From CALAEC01 sp050692915 (GTDB taxonomy: Bacteria > Actinomycetota > UBA4738 > CALAEC01), in NCBI GenBank assembly GCA_050692915.1, contig JBOGVU010000051.1, forward strand, positions 1 to 18,199: 18,199 nt of DNA, written 5' to 3'. Below, one piece after another: positions 1-6,447 of the stretch. Below the pieces are notes generated by a model. The model was not told the DNA's origin and ran no database searches. It saw nothing but the letters and a program-made list of their open reading frames with translations. Position 1 is the stretch's first letter; every line of letters begins with the position of its first letter. The translations under genes were made by a program, and so were the position numbers.

Positions 1-2
1 GC

Positions 3-686
3 CTCCGGCCGGGGGCGCCGCCCGGCCGGGCCGCGGACCTGGTCCGGCCGCCGGACGAGGACCTGTTCCGGACCTCGCCCCTCCACGCCATCGCCGCCCG
101 GCGGACCGTCCGATCGTTCGGCGACGGCACCGTCCCCCGAGAGGTCCTGGTGGATGCCGTGGCCGCCGCGCTCACCGCACCGGTCCCTCACGGCTCCCGG
201 CTCCGGTCGCGGCCGTGGACGTGGGTGGCCGTGGAGACCGCCGCGGCCCGGACCGCTCTGCTGGGGACCATGGCCGACGCCTGGGTCCGGGACCTCCGGG
301 AAGACGGCACCCCCGAGGAGCTCATCAGGCGCAGGCTGACCCGGTCCGACGCGCTCCTCGGCGCGGCCCCGGTCCTCCTCCTGCCGTTCCTCTCTCTGGA
401 AGGGGCAGACGAGTACGCCGATCCGCGCCGCCGAGTGGCCGAGCGGGACATGTTCGTGCTGGCCACGGGGGCCTCGATCCAGAACCTCCTGCTGGCCCTG
501 CACGCCGGGGGGTACGGCTCGGCATGGGTCTCGGCGTCGCTCTTCTGCCGGCCCGAGGCCGCCGCCGCCGTGGGCCTGCCCCCGGATCTGCTGGCCATGG
601 GCGTCGTGGCTGCCGGCCCACTCCCAGCGGCCGGCCCGCCGCCTCGGCCTCCCATCGACCCCGGGGCCCACCTCCGGACGGCGTGA
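3..686 (+). CDS. fbiB: Coenzyme F420:L-glutamate ligase FbiB, C-terminal nitroreductase-like part (5' truncated by window)
   Basis: The frame is open from the window edge to TGA at 684-686, giving 227 residues of a protein whose N-terminal ligase domain must lie upstream. The visible part is the FMN-binding nitroreductase-like domain of FbiB. It has the ARRTVRSFGDG opening, the LTAPVPHGSR segment, an EELIRRRLTRSD helix, the APVLLLPFL strand, a YADPRRRVAERDMF stretch, then QNLLLALHAGGYGSAWVSASLFCRP. This arrangement is characteristic of actinobacterial FbiB rather than of generic nitroreductases. In the family the ligase domain adds glutamates to F420-0, and the C-terminal domain reduces dehydro-F420 with FMNH2 in the cytoplasm. 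An ATG-less internal GTG at 150 is not the true start, because conserved sequence lies before it. fbiA would be expected just upstream, outside the window. Confidence 0.88.
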   Translation, partial: LRPGAPPGRAADLVRPPDEDLFRTSPLHAIAARRTVRSFGDGTVPREVLVDAVAAALTAPVPHGSRLRSRPWTWVAVETAAARTALLGTMADAWVRDLREDGTPEELIRRRLTRSDALLGAAPVLLLPFLSLEGADEYADPRRRVAERDMFVLATGASIQNLLLALHAGGYGSAWVSASLFCRPEAAAAVGLPPDLLAMGVVAAGPLPAAGPPPRPPIDPGAHLRTA

Positions 687-693
687 CGATTGG

Positions 694-699
694 TAGAGT
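694..699 (+). promoter_or_regulatory. Candidate -10 box (TAGAGT) for the DUF3105 gene
   Basis: The 21-base gap after fbiB contains TAGAGT, which fits the TANNNT pattern of actinobacterial -10 elements. It ends 8 bases before the GTG at 708. Transcription would therefore begin at or next to the start codon and give a leaderless mRNA, which agrees with the lack of a clear Shine-Dalgarno sequence. No convincing -35 hexamer is visible, so this is a weak call. Confidence 0.35.
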
Positions 700-707
700 G
701 ATGCGTC

Positions 708-1478
708 GTGGCCAAGAAGAAGCGCAAGCGCAAGCGACCTGACCGGCCCGCCGCCCGAGCGGCGGCCTCCACCGCGACGGCCGAGCGATCCGACCAGCCC
801 GATCGCCCGTCGGCCCGGGCCGAGCGCAAGGAGCAGGCCCGGCGGGAGCGTGAGCGCCGCATCAAGCAGGCCAAGCGCCGCCAGCGGACCCGGCGGCTGG
901 TCCGATGGGGCGTGGTCCTCGCCGCGGCCGGGGGGATCGGGTGGTTCGTGTACGACCAGGTCCAGGAGAACCGGGAGGTCCAGGAGCGGGCCGCCGCGGC
1001 GGCTGCCCGAGTCGGCCTCGGTGAGGTCCAGGAGCTCCCCGACGAGGGGGCCCAGCACCTCCAGCCCACCGATCCCCCGCCCCAGTACGGGACCGTCCCG
1101 GGCGCGTCCGGCCCCCACGCCCAGGCACCGCTTCCGGCTGATCCGAAGGTGTACGACCAGCCGGTGCCGGAGACGGCCGCCATCCACAACCTCGAGCACG
1201 GCTACGTGCTGATCTACTACCGGGCCGACGGCGAGGGGGCCCTCGACGAGGCCGTCGTCGGCGAGCTGGAGGACCTGGCCGAGGGCGAGGCCGAGGTGAT
1301 CATGGCCCCGTACGAGAACCTGTCCGACGGGACGAACCTCGCGCTGGTGGCCTGGACCCGCCTCCAGGAAGGCCAGGTGGCCGCGGACGCCGACCCCGGC
1401 GACGTGGCCCTGGTGGCCCGGGGCTTCATCGAGGAGTTCAGGAACGGCGCCGCAGCGCCGGAGGCCGAGGTCCCCTAG
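708..1478 (+). CDS. DUF3105 membrane-anchored protein
   Basis: This 256-residue protein starts at GTG 708, 21 bases after fbiB. Residues 1-62 are extremely rich in Lys and Arg (it opens MAKKKRKRKR) and probably lie in the cytoplasm. Residues about 66-82 form one hydrophobic helix (VRWGVVLAAAGGIGWFV), and residues 105-245 make an extracytoplasmic DUF3105 domain. The domain hallmarks are YDQPVPE followed by HNLEHGYVLIYYR (about 149-172) and the later APYENLSDGTNLALVAW segment. Members of the family are single-pass membrane proteins of unknown function, common in Actinobacteria and Chloroflexi. The paired His residues of the HNLEHG motif could bind metal, but that is inference. The short C-terminal tail is Ala/Glu rich. 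Its stop lies only 3 bases from the stop of the convergent SpoIID gene, so no separate terminator fits between them. Confidence 0.82.
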   Translation: MAKKKRKRKRPDRPAARAAASTATAERSDQPDRPSARAERKEQARRERERRIKQAKRRQRTRRLVRWGVVLAAAGGIGWFVYDQVQENREVQERAAAAAARVGLGEVQELPDEGAQHLQPTDPPPQYGTVPGASGPHAQAPLPADPKVYDQPVPETAAIHNLEHGYVLIYYRADGEGALDEAVVGELEDLAEGEAEVIMAPYENLSDGTNLALVAWTRLQEGQVAADADPGDVALVARGFIEEFRNGAAAPEAEVP

Positions 1479-1481
1479 GCC

Positions 1482-3008
1482 CTACCTGTACCGGACCCGG
1501 CAGCCGCCGGTGCAGGTGATCGTTCCCCCGTCGAACCAGGCCCGCTGGCCGCCCTTGATCTGCCGGACCCGGAACGGGAGCCGCAGCCGCGAGGTGGGCC
1601 CGCCGGCCTTCAGGTAGGCCCCCAGGACGGGCCCCCGCAGCCACACGGCCGTGTTCCGTCGGAGGTGCTCGTAGATCCTGCCGTTCACGAACCTCTGGAG
1701 CCGGCCGCCCCTGACCTTCCTCTGCCCGCTGGCGGCCCGGCCGGGTCGGCACCCGGCGGCGTCGTACGTCTCCCGGATCTCTCCCCGGATGTTGAGGTTG
1801 CGGTTCACCGAGAACCGGGTGTCCTTCAGGGAGAGCCCGCCGCGGATGTCCCAGCCCTCGATCACCGTGCTGCCTTTCGTCCCAACCACGGTGACCCGGG
1901 TGACCCGTCCGGACACGCCGAGCTGCCAGTCCGTGAACCCGCTCACCGCGCCGATGTCCCCCGTGTACGGCTTCAGCCCGCTGGCTACCGCGCCCGGCTC
2001 GAACGAGGCTTGCCAGAACCGGCTGGGGTTGACGGCGGTGTCGTCCCCCGGATCGCACACGCCGCGGAGGTACGGGAGCGCGCTGGAGCCGACCCACACC
2101 TTCTCGATGTCCTCGGTGTAGCCGCCGCTGGAGGAGCTGTACGCCGCGTAGATCGGGGCCCCCTGGTGGGTGGCCACGGTCCGCTCCGTGGCCTTCACGG
2201 CGCTCGCCCAGCGATCGCCGCCGGCCGCGGCGAGCTTGTCCCAGCCGACGTAGCTCTGGTCGGCCACGGTGGAGAACACGTCGCACCCGCACCCCGCCCG
2301 CATGGCCCCCGCCAGGCGCCAGTACGCGTATGTCCGCGCCGCGATGGCCTGGGCTCCGAGCGCGGCCTTCGGCCACGAGCTGGGGACCTCGGCGATCCCC
2401 AGCACGTAGTCCTCGACCGCCATGACGCCGACGAGGTGGCCGGCGCCGGGCTCGGCGACCTCGTAACGCAGCTCGCCGTGGCCGATGTCGTGGCCCCATT
2501 CGGCCACCCGGATCCGGGCGTCACCCTGCCGCCTGGCCACCACTGGGTCGGACGGCCCGCCCCACGTAGTATCTCCCACCACCGTGCCGTCCGGACGGGT
2601 GATCCGGAACCGCTTGTCGGCCGTGACCTCGATGGTCCGGCGGGAACCCGCCGGCACCGTTTCGAGGACCTGGCCGCTCTGCAGGGCCAGGTCGTAGGCG
2701 CCGTGGGCGGCGATAAGGCTCACGCTGCCCACGGACTGGAGGAGCCCCACCCGGATCTCGGGCCGGACCGGTTGCCGGGCCCCCACGTCCACTTTCGAGT
2801 AGAAGTGCCGAACGATCCTCCGAGCCGACCAGCCCTTCTTGGCCAGGCCGAGCGCCCCGTACTGGCTCATGCCGATGCCGTGGCCGTAGCCCGAACCGTG
2901 AAACGTGAACCCGCCGGCCGGACGGTTCGGGCCGGCCGTTGCGGGGACCGCCGCCAGGACCGAAAGCCCCACGGCGGCGGCCACCAGCGAGATGATGTTT
3001 CTCCTCAT
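1482..3008 (-). CDS. Secreted SpoIID/LytB-domain protein (putative peptidoglycan-acting), with LGFP-like tail
   Basis: The 508-residue protein has a signal peptide (MRRNIISLVAAAVG..., Ala-Thr-Ala cleavage near residue 25). A GSGYGHGIGMSQYGA motif follows at about 38-52. The SpoIID core includes VEDYVLGIAEVPSSWP and AQAIAARTYAY (about 198-229); the Glu in AEVP aligns with the catalytic Glu of SpoIID lytic transglycosylases. YSSSSGGYTEDIE and a conserved WxxSFEP-type region come next. The last 60 residues (VLGAYLKAGGP...WFDGGTITC) resemble an LGFP wall-binding repeat. Six Cys in the mature part may form disulfides. ATG 3008 was chosen over in-frame GTG 3032 because GGAGGG lies 10 bases before the ATG and a candidate -10 box would start transcription after the GTG. 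In sporulating Firmicutes SpoIID cleaves denuded glycan; in Actinobacteria the role is unproven, so wall remodelling is inferred. Confidence 0.85.
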   Translation of the reverse strand: MRRNIISLVAAAVGLSVLAAVPATAGPNRPAGGFTFHGSGYGHGIGMSQYGALGLAKKGWSARRIVRHFYSKVDVGARQPVRPEIRVGLLQSVGSVSLIAAHGAYDLALQSGQVLETVPAGSRRTIEVTADKRFRITRPDGTVVGDTTWGGPSDPVVARRQGDARIRVAEWGHDIGHGELRYEVAEPGAGHLVGVMAVEDYVLGIAEVPSSWPKAALGAQAIAARTYAYWRLAGAMRAGCGCDVFSTVADQSYVGWDKLAAAGGDRWASAVKATERTVATHQGAPIYAAYSSSSGGYTEDIEKVWVGSSALPYLRGVCDPGDDTAVNPSRFWQASFEPGAVASGLKPYTGDIGAVSGFTDWQLGVSGRVTRVTVVGTKGSTVIEGWDIRGGLSLKDTRFSVNRNLNIRGEIRETYDAAGCRPGRAASGQRKVRGGRLQRFVNGRIYEHLRRNTAVWLRGPVLGAYLKAGGPTSRLRLPFRVRQIKGGQRAWFDGGTITCTGGCRVRYR

Positions 3009-3018
3009 CGTGGGGGAT

Positions 3019-3024
3019 CCCTCC
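3019..3024 (-). promoter_or_regulatory. Shine-Dalgarno (GGAGGG) that decides the SpoIID start
   Basis: GGAGGG on the minus strand lies 10 bases before ATG 3008. It falls inside the coding sequence if the upstream GTG 3032 were used, and GTG 3032 has no comparable site. This favours the ATG. Confidence 0.6.
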
Positions 3025-3034
3025 GGGGACACTT

Positions 3035-3040
3035 ACGCTA
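3035..3040 (-). promoter_or_regulatory. Candidate -10 box (TAGCGT) for the SpoIID gene
   Basis: TAGCGT, preceded by CTG, lies 26 bases before ATG 3008 on the minus strand. It would place the transcript start near 3028, leaving a short leader that holds the GGAGGG site. There is no recognisable -35 hexamer. The box fits the TANNNT pattern only, so the call is tentative. Confidence 0.35.
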
Positions 3041-3073
3041 CAGCATCGACCCCCGGCCCGAGCCGGTTGAGCC

Positions 3074-3097
3074 GCCGTTCAGCCCCGCTTGAACGGC
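3074..3097 (-). terminator. Inverted repeat after the glycan operon, probable terminator
   Basis: GCCGTTCA (3074-3081) and TGAACGGC (3090-3097) are perfect 8-bp complementary arms around an 8-base loop. On the minus strand the hairpin begins 3 bases after the TGA of the last operon gene (3101-3103). No T-run follows, as is common for terminators in GC-rich actinobacteria. Because it also lies about 65-90 bases upstream of the SpoIID start, it could instead be an operator for that gene. Confidence 0.55.
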
Positions 3098-3100
3098 CGG

Positions 3101-4129
3101 TCAGCCGGCCGGGGCGCCCACGACCTTCCCGGGCGACACCCGCTCCCCGGCCAGCCGGGCGCCGTCGGCCGCCTCGGCCCCCTCGGCCAGCATGGACCCC
3201 CGGACCTCGGCCCCGGCCCCCACGGCTGCCCCCGGCCCCAGGATCGAGGAGGTCACCCGGGCGTCCCCGGCCACCGTGGCCCCCTCGTGGAGCACGGACC
3301 GGTCCACCTCCGCCCCGGCCGCCACGACGGCCCCGGGACCCATGACCACGTGCGGCCCCACCACCGCGCCGGCCTCCACCCGGGCCCCCGGGGCCAGGTA
3401 CGGCCGGGCCACGCCCCGGTACTCGGCGATCAGCCCGTCGAGGGCGTCGACGTGGGCCTGGAGATACGCCTCCGGCGTCCCCAGGTCGAGCCAGTAGCCC
3501 GACGCGACCGCGGCGTACACCGGCTGGCCCCGGGCGATCAGGTCCGGATAGGTCTCCCGCTCGATCGACACCATCCGCCCGGCCGGGACACCGGCCAGGG
3601 CCCCGGGCTCCAGCACGTACACCCCGGCGTTGATGGCTCCGGGCGCGGGGTCCTGGGGCTTCTCCCGGAACGCCACCACCCGGCCATCGGGCTCCGACTC
3701 GATCAGCCCGAAGGGCCGGGCGTCCTCCACCCGGTGGAGGGCGATGGTGGCCACGGCGTTCCGGGCCCGGTGCACCTCGACCAGCGCGCCGAGGTCCATG
3801 TCCGTGAGGATGTCCCCGTTCAGCGCCAGGTATGTCCCGCCGAGGAAGTCGCGAGCGCAGGCGATGGCCCCGGCCGTCCCCAGCGGCTCCGCCTCGGTGA
3901 TCCACCGGACCGACGGCGCCTTCCCTTTGCGGGTCTCCAGGAACGAGTGGAACACCGCCTCGAGGTACGGCGAGGAGCAGACCACCTCGTCGATGCCGTG
4001 CTCGGCCAGGTGGTCCAGGACGTGATCGAGGAACGGACGGTTCATGAACGGGAGGAGCGGCTTCGGGATCGTCTCGGTGAGCGGATGGAGCCGGGTCCCC
4101 TCGCCCCCCACAAGGACCACGGCCTTCAC
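3101..4129 (-). CDS. Sugar-1-phosphate nucleotidyltransferase, mannose-1-phosphate guanylyltransferase-like (ManB type)
   Basis: This 342-residue protein starts at GTG 4129, inside GTGA shared with the stop of the preceding gene (4126-4129). Residues 1-230 are the nucleotidyltransferase fold: VLVGGEGTRLHPLT with IPKPLLPF (5-28), GTAGAI (84-89), LNGDIL (103-108), an EKP motif (156-158), INAGVYV (166-172) and SGYWLDLGTPEAYL (210-223). Residues about 243-325 are hexapeptide repeats forming a left-handed beta-helix. From memory, the pattern closely follows M. tuberculosis ManB (Rv3264c), including the VSIERETYP segment, so GTP plus mannose-1-phosphate to GDP-mannose is the best call. The same order wbbL-manB is found there. 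Other hexose-1-phosphate substrates cannot be excluded. It is the last gene of the 12-gene run; a hairpin follows directly. Confidence 0.82.
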   Translation of the reverse strand: MKAVVLVGGEGTRLHPLTETIPKPLLPFMNRPFLDHVLDHLAEHGIDEVVCSSPYLEAVFHSFLETRKGKAPSVRWITEAEPLGTAGAIACARDFLGGTYLALNGDILTDMDLGALVEVHRARNAVATIALHRVEDARPFGLIESEPDGRVVAFREKPQDPAPGAINAGVYVLEPGALAGVPAGRMVSIERETYPDLIARGQPVYAAVASGYWLDLGTPEAYLQAHVDALDGLIAEYRGVARPYLAPGARVEAGAVVGPHVVMGPGAVVAAGAEVDRSVLHEGATVAGDARVTSSILGPGAAVGAGAEVRGSMLAEGAEAADGARLAGERVSPGKVVGAPAG

Positions 4130-4986
4130 GACGCCGGCCGCCTCGGGAGCGCCGACATGAGGAGCGCCCGGAGCCACAGCGCCACGCGCACCGCCGGCTT
4201 CAGCATGACCCGGGCCCCGGCGGCGCGGTGCTTGGCGAAGTACCGGTAGATGCTGTCGGAGTGGGCGAAGGCCATCCGGCCGCGCTGGCCGTGGGTGGAC
4301 ACGCCGATCTGGTGCACCACCTCGAGCTCGGGGGAGAACAGGACCTCCCACCCGGCCCGGCGGAGGCGGGCGCACAGGTCGACGTCCTCCACGTACATGA
4401 AGTACCCCTCGTCGAACGTCCCCACCTCGTCGAGGGCCTCCCGGCGGAGCAGCATCGCCGAGCCCGACACCCACTCCACCTCTCGCTCCGAGGATCGGTC
4501 CCAGTCGGCCATCGTGTAGGACCGGGTCCACGGGTTCCCCCGCCACAGGGGGCCGAGGAAAGCGTGCCCAAGGGCCTCGCCCAGCCGGGGCACCCGCCGG
4601 GCGGACGGCTGGATCGAGCCGTCCGGGTTCCGGACCAGCGCCCCGACGGCCCCGGCCCGGGGGCGCTCCCGGGCCACCTTCACCAGGGCCGTGAGTGACC
4701 CGCCGACCACCTCGGCGTCGGGGTTGAGTAGGAGCACCAGGGGGGCCTCGGTGGCGGCGACCCCCTGGTTCGCCGCCCGGGCGAACCCCCGGTTGTTCGG
4801 GTTCCGGATCAGCCGGACCCCCGGCCCGGCGGCTCGGTCGGCGCTCCCGTCCGAGGACGCGTTGTCGACCACCACGACCTCGACCCGAAGCTCGCCGGAC
4901 GACGACACGATCGAGGACATGCACCGGGCCAGGAAGTCGCCGGTGTTGTGGTTGACGACGACCACCGCGAGGTCGGGGACGTCCAC
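4126..4986 (-). CDS. wbbL: GT2 glycosyltransferase, WbbL-type rhamnosyltransferase
   Basis: The 286-residue GT-A protein has VVVVNHNTGD at residues 8-17, VVDNASSDGS at 39-48, NPNNRGFARAAN at 62-73, LLNPDAE (the metal-binding Asp-containing loop) at 86-92, VSGSAMLLRR at 173-182 and a GYFMYVEDVDLCARL segment at 194-208 with the likely catalytic acidic residues. The LGPLW..NPWTRSY stretch (144-157) matches, as recalled, mycobacterial WbbL (Rv3265c). That enzyme transfers L-rhamnose from dTDP-Rha to GlcNAc-PP-decaprenol to make the linker of arabinogalactan. The gene starts at GTG 4986, 4 bases after the upstream stop, and its TGA overlaps the next GTG. Its position beside rmlD-type genes and the manB-like gene supports the call. 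The acceptor here is inferred, not shown. The C-terminus is hydrophobic/basic and may touch the membrane. Confidence 0.84.
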   Translation of the reverse strand: MDVPDLAVVVVNHNTGDFLARCMSSIVSSSGELRVEVVVVDNASSDGSADRAAGPGVRLIRNPNNRGFARAANQGVAATEAPLVLLLNPDAEVVGGSLTALVKVARERPRAGAVGALVRNPDGSIQPSARRVPRLGEALGHAFLGPLWRGNPWTRSYTMADWDRSSEREVEWVSGSAMLLRREALDEVGTFDEGYFMYVEDVDLCARLRRAGWEVLFSPELEVVHQIGVSTHGQRGRMAFAHSDSIYRYFAKHRAAGARVMLKPAVRVALWLRALLMSALPRRPAS

Positions 4987-4990
4987 GGCG

Positions 4991-5458
4991 TCAGGCGTGC
5001 GGCGTCCTGGAAACGAGCACGATGCCGGTGGCGATCAGCAGGACCCCCGCCCACCGCAGCCCGGGGACCTGGACCCTCAGGATGACGCGGTCGAACAGCA
5101 CGATGATGATGTACGTGAGCGCGGCGAACGGGTAGGCGAACGACAAGGAGACCCGGGACAGGACCACGATCCACACCGCCGCGGAGATCCCGAACAGGAG
5201 CAGCCCGGCCCACACGAAAGGCTCCCGGGCCACGCGGAGGGCGGAGGTGGCCGGCTCGCTCAGCACGATGCCCGAGTGGCCACCCTTGGTGACCCGGTCG
5301 ACGCCGTACTTCAGCGTGATCTGCGCGGTGGCGGCCAGGAGCACGGAGATGATGATGAACAGGATCAGCACGGGCTTCCTCCTCCTCGCATCCTCCCCCG
5401 GAGGCACGGGAGGCTCGTAGTCGATGTCCAGCGGGTTGGTGTGCTCGGCATCGCTCAC
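4991..5458 (-). CDS. Small four-helix DMT/EamA-like membrane protein, possible lipid-linked sugar flippase
   Basis: The 155-residue protein starts at GTG 5458 within a GTGA overlap with the upstream glycosyltransferase. A polar N-terminal tail (1-28) precedes four hydrophobic segments at about 29-46, 82-100, 104-122 and 133-150. Sequences such as LSFAYPFAALTYIIIVLFD and RWAGVLLIATGIVLVSR look like one half of a drug/metabolite transporter. They recall the ArnE/ArnF subunits that flip undecaprenyl-phosphate-aminoarabinose, and the EmrE fold. A single-repeat protein of this size would need to work as a dimer. Its location between two glycosyltransferase genes argues for a role in moving a lipid-linked sugar or assisting export rather than drug resistance. 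This is inference from context; the sequence alone only supports the DMT-like fold. Confidence 0.72.
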   Translation of the reverse strand: MSDAEHTNPLDIDYEPPVPPGEDARRRKPVLILFIIISVLLAATAQITLKYGVDRVTKGGHSGIVLSEPATSALRVAREPFVWAGLLLFGISAAVWIVVLSRVSLSFAYPFAALTYIIIVLFDRVILRVQVPGLRWAGVLLIATGIVLVSRTPHA

Positions 5459-6447
5459 CGTCCCACCGTCCGGGCCCAGTCCGATGCGGCGGCGGCCATG
5501 GCCCGGCCCAGGCCGGCCTCGTCGGCGACCACCACGTCGCTCTCGCCGGCCTGCTCGGCCAGCCCCCCCACCGAGGTCACGATGGCCGGGACGCCCAACG
5601 CCTGGGCACGAGCCAGCGCCCCGCTCGACCACGACCGGCGGTAGGGCAGGACCACGGCGTCGGCCGCGGCCACCCACGTGTCCAGCTCCTCCTCCTCGAG
5701 GTAGCGCTCCACGAGCTCCACCCGCTCCGTCCGGCCGGCCACGTCCCGCAGCCGCTCCAGGTACGCGAGGTTCCGGGGGGTCCGGTCCTTGACCGAGCCC
5801 ACGATGTACAGCCGGCCCGCCGGACCGAGCGCGCCGGCCGCCCGCTCCGCGCCCTTGTCGGGATGGATGAACCCCGGGGTCACGAACACGGTTCCCTCCG
5901 CCGGCAGGCTCAGGCGCGCCCGGGCCTCCTGGCGGGTGGGGCGGGCTCGGACCCGGATGCCCTGACGGTGGTCGACGATGGCTGCGCTGACCCGAATGCC
6001 GTACTGCCGCTCCAGCCGCTCGCGCTCGGCCGCCGTGTGGAACAGGAGCAGGGGTGCCGTCCGGAAGGCCGCGGACAGGAGCAGCTCGTCGGGCCGCCAC
6101 CGCCTCGGCGGGTCGGCCTCGTGGATCAGCACCTCGGTCTGCCGGCGGCGGACACACAGCCACCACAGGGACAGGGAGGTGGCCACCTTGGAGATCGGGG
6201 CCCTGGGCCGGTAGTACAGCGCCGGCTGGAAGTGGATCACGATCCGCTCCGCCGCCCTCCCCAGCCGGGCCGCGGCCCGGAACGGCCGGCCGCCGAAGAA
6301 GGGAACCCGCACGTCGCCGTCGCCGTCGGGGGGCGACAGCACCGTGACGTCGTGGCCCTCGGCCCGGAGGCGCTCCGCTTCGGCAGCCGCGTACGCCCCG
6401 ATGCCGCACCGGCGCGGCGGGTACGAGGAAACGATGAGGATCCGCAC
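5455..6447 (-). CDS. GT4-like (GT-B fold) glycosyltransferase
   Basis: This 330-residue protein begins MRILIVSSYPPRRCGIGAYA, the usual N-terminal strand and glycine loop of GT4 enzymes. It continues with a C-terminal Rossmann half containing VTPGFIHPDKGAE (189-201), LYIVGSVKD (213-221), WVAAADAVVLPYR (258-270) and SSGALARAQALGVPAIVTSVGG (274-295). In most GT4 enzymes the segment after SSG carries the second Glu of the EX7E motif. Here the corresponding residue appears to be Arg (ALARAQALG), so the donor-binding site may be unusual. The start GTG 6447 overlaps by one base (TAGTG) with the stop of the Wzt gene. The gene is part of the glycan operon; its donor and acceptor cannot be told from sequence. 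Confidence 0.8.
   Translation of the reverse strand: MRILIVSSYPPRRCGIGAYAAAEAERLRAEGHDVTVLSPPDGDGDVRVPFFGGRPFRAAARLGRAAERIVIHFQPALYYRPRAPISKVATSLSLWWLCVRRRQTEVLIHEADPPRRWRPDELLLSAAFRTAPLLLFHTAAERERLERQYGIRVSAAIVDHRQGIRVRARPTRQEARARLSLPAEGTVFVTPGFIHPDKGAERAAGALGPAGRLYIVGSVKDRTPRNLAYLERLRDVAGRTERVELVERYLEEEELDTWVAAADAVVLPYRRSWSSGALARAQALGVPAIVTSVGGLAEQAGESDVVVADEAGLGRAMAAAASDWARTVGR

Noticed and set aside
188..1189. Minus-strand open frame across fbiB and the DUF3105 gene
   Set aside because: It spans two well-supported plus-strand genes, is Ala/Arg/Ser-rich and shows no motif.
3008..3032. GTG 3032 as the SpoIID start
   Set aside because: It has no ribosome site, lies upstream of the predicted transcript start and adds a charged octapeptide before a good signal peptide.
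1665..3092. Long plus-strand open frame (475 codons) opposite the SpoIID gene
   Set aside because: It is Pro/Gly/Arg-rich without any family motif and is the antisense of a gene with signal peptide, domain motifs and a ribosome site. Long antisense frames are expected at this GC content.
4130..4924. Upstream extension of the ManB-like frame
   Set aside because: It runs through the WbbL gene in another frame with no motif. The nucleotidyltransferase fold starts exactly at GTG 4129.
4991..5458. SMR-type multidrug efflux pump
   Set aside because: The fold is compatible, but the gene overlaps glycosyltransferase genes and the sequence looks more like ArnE/ArnF/EamA halves. Drug efflux has no support from context.
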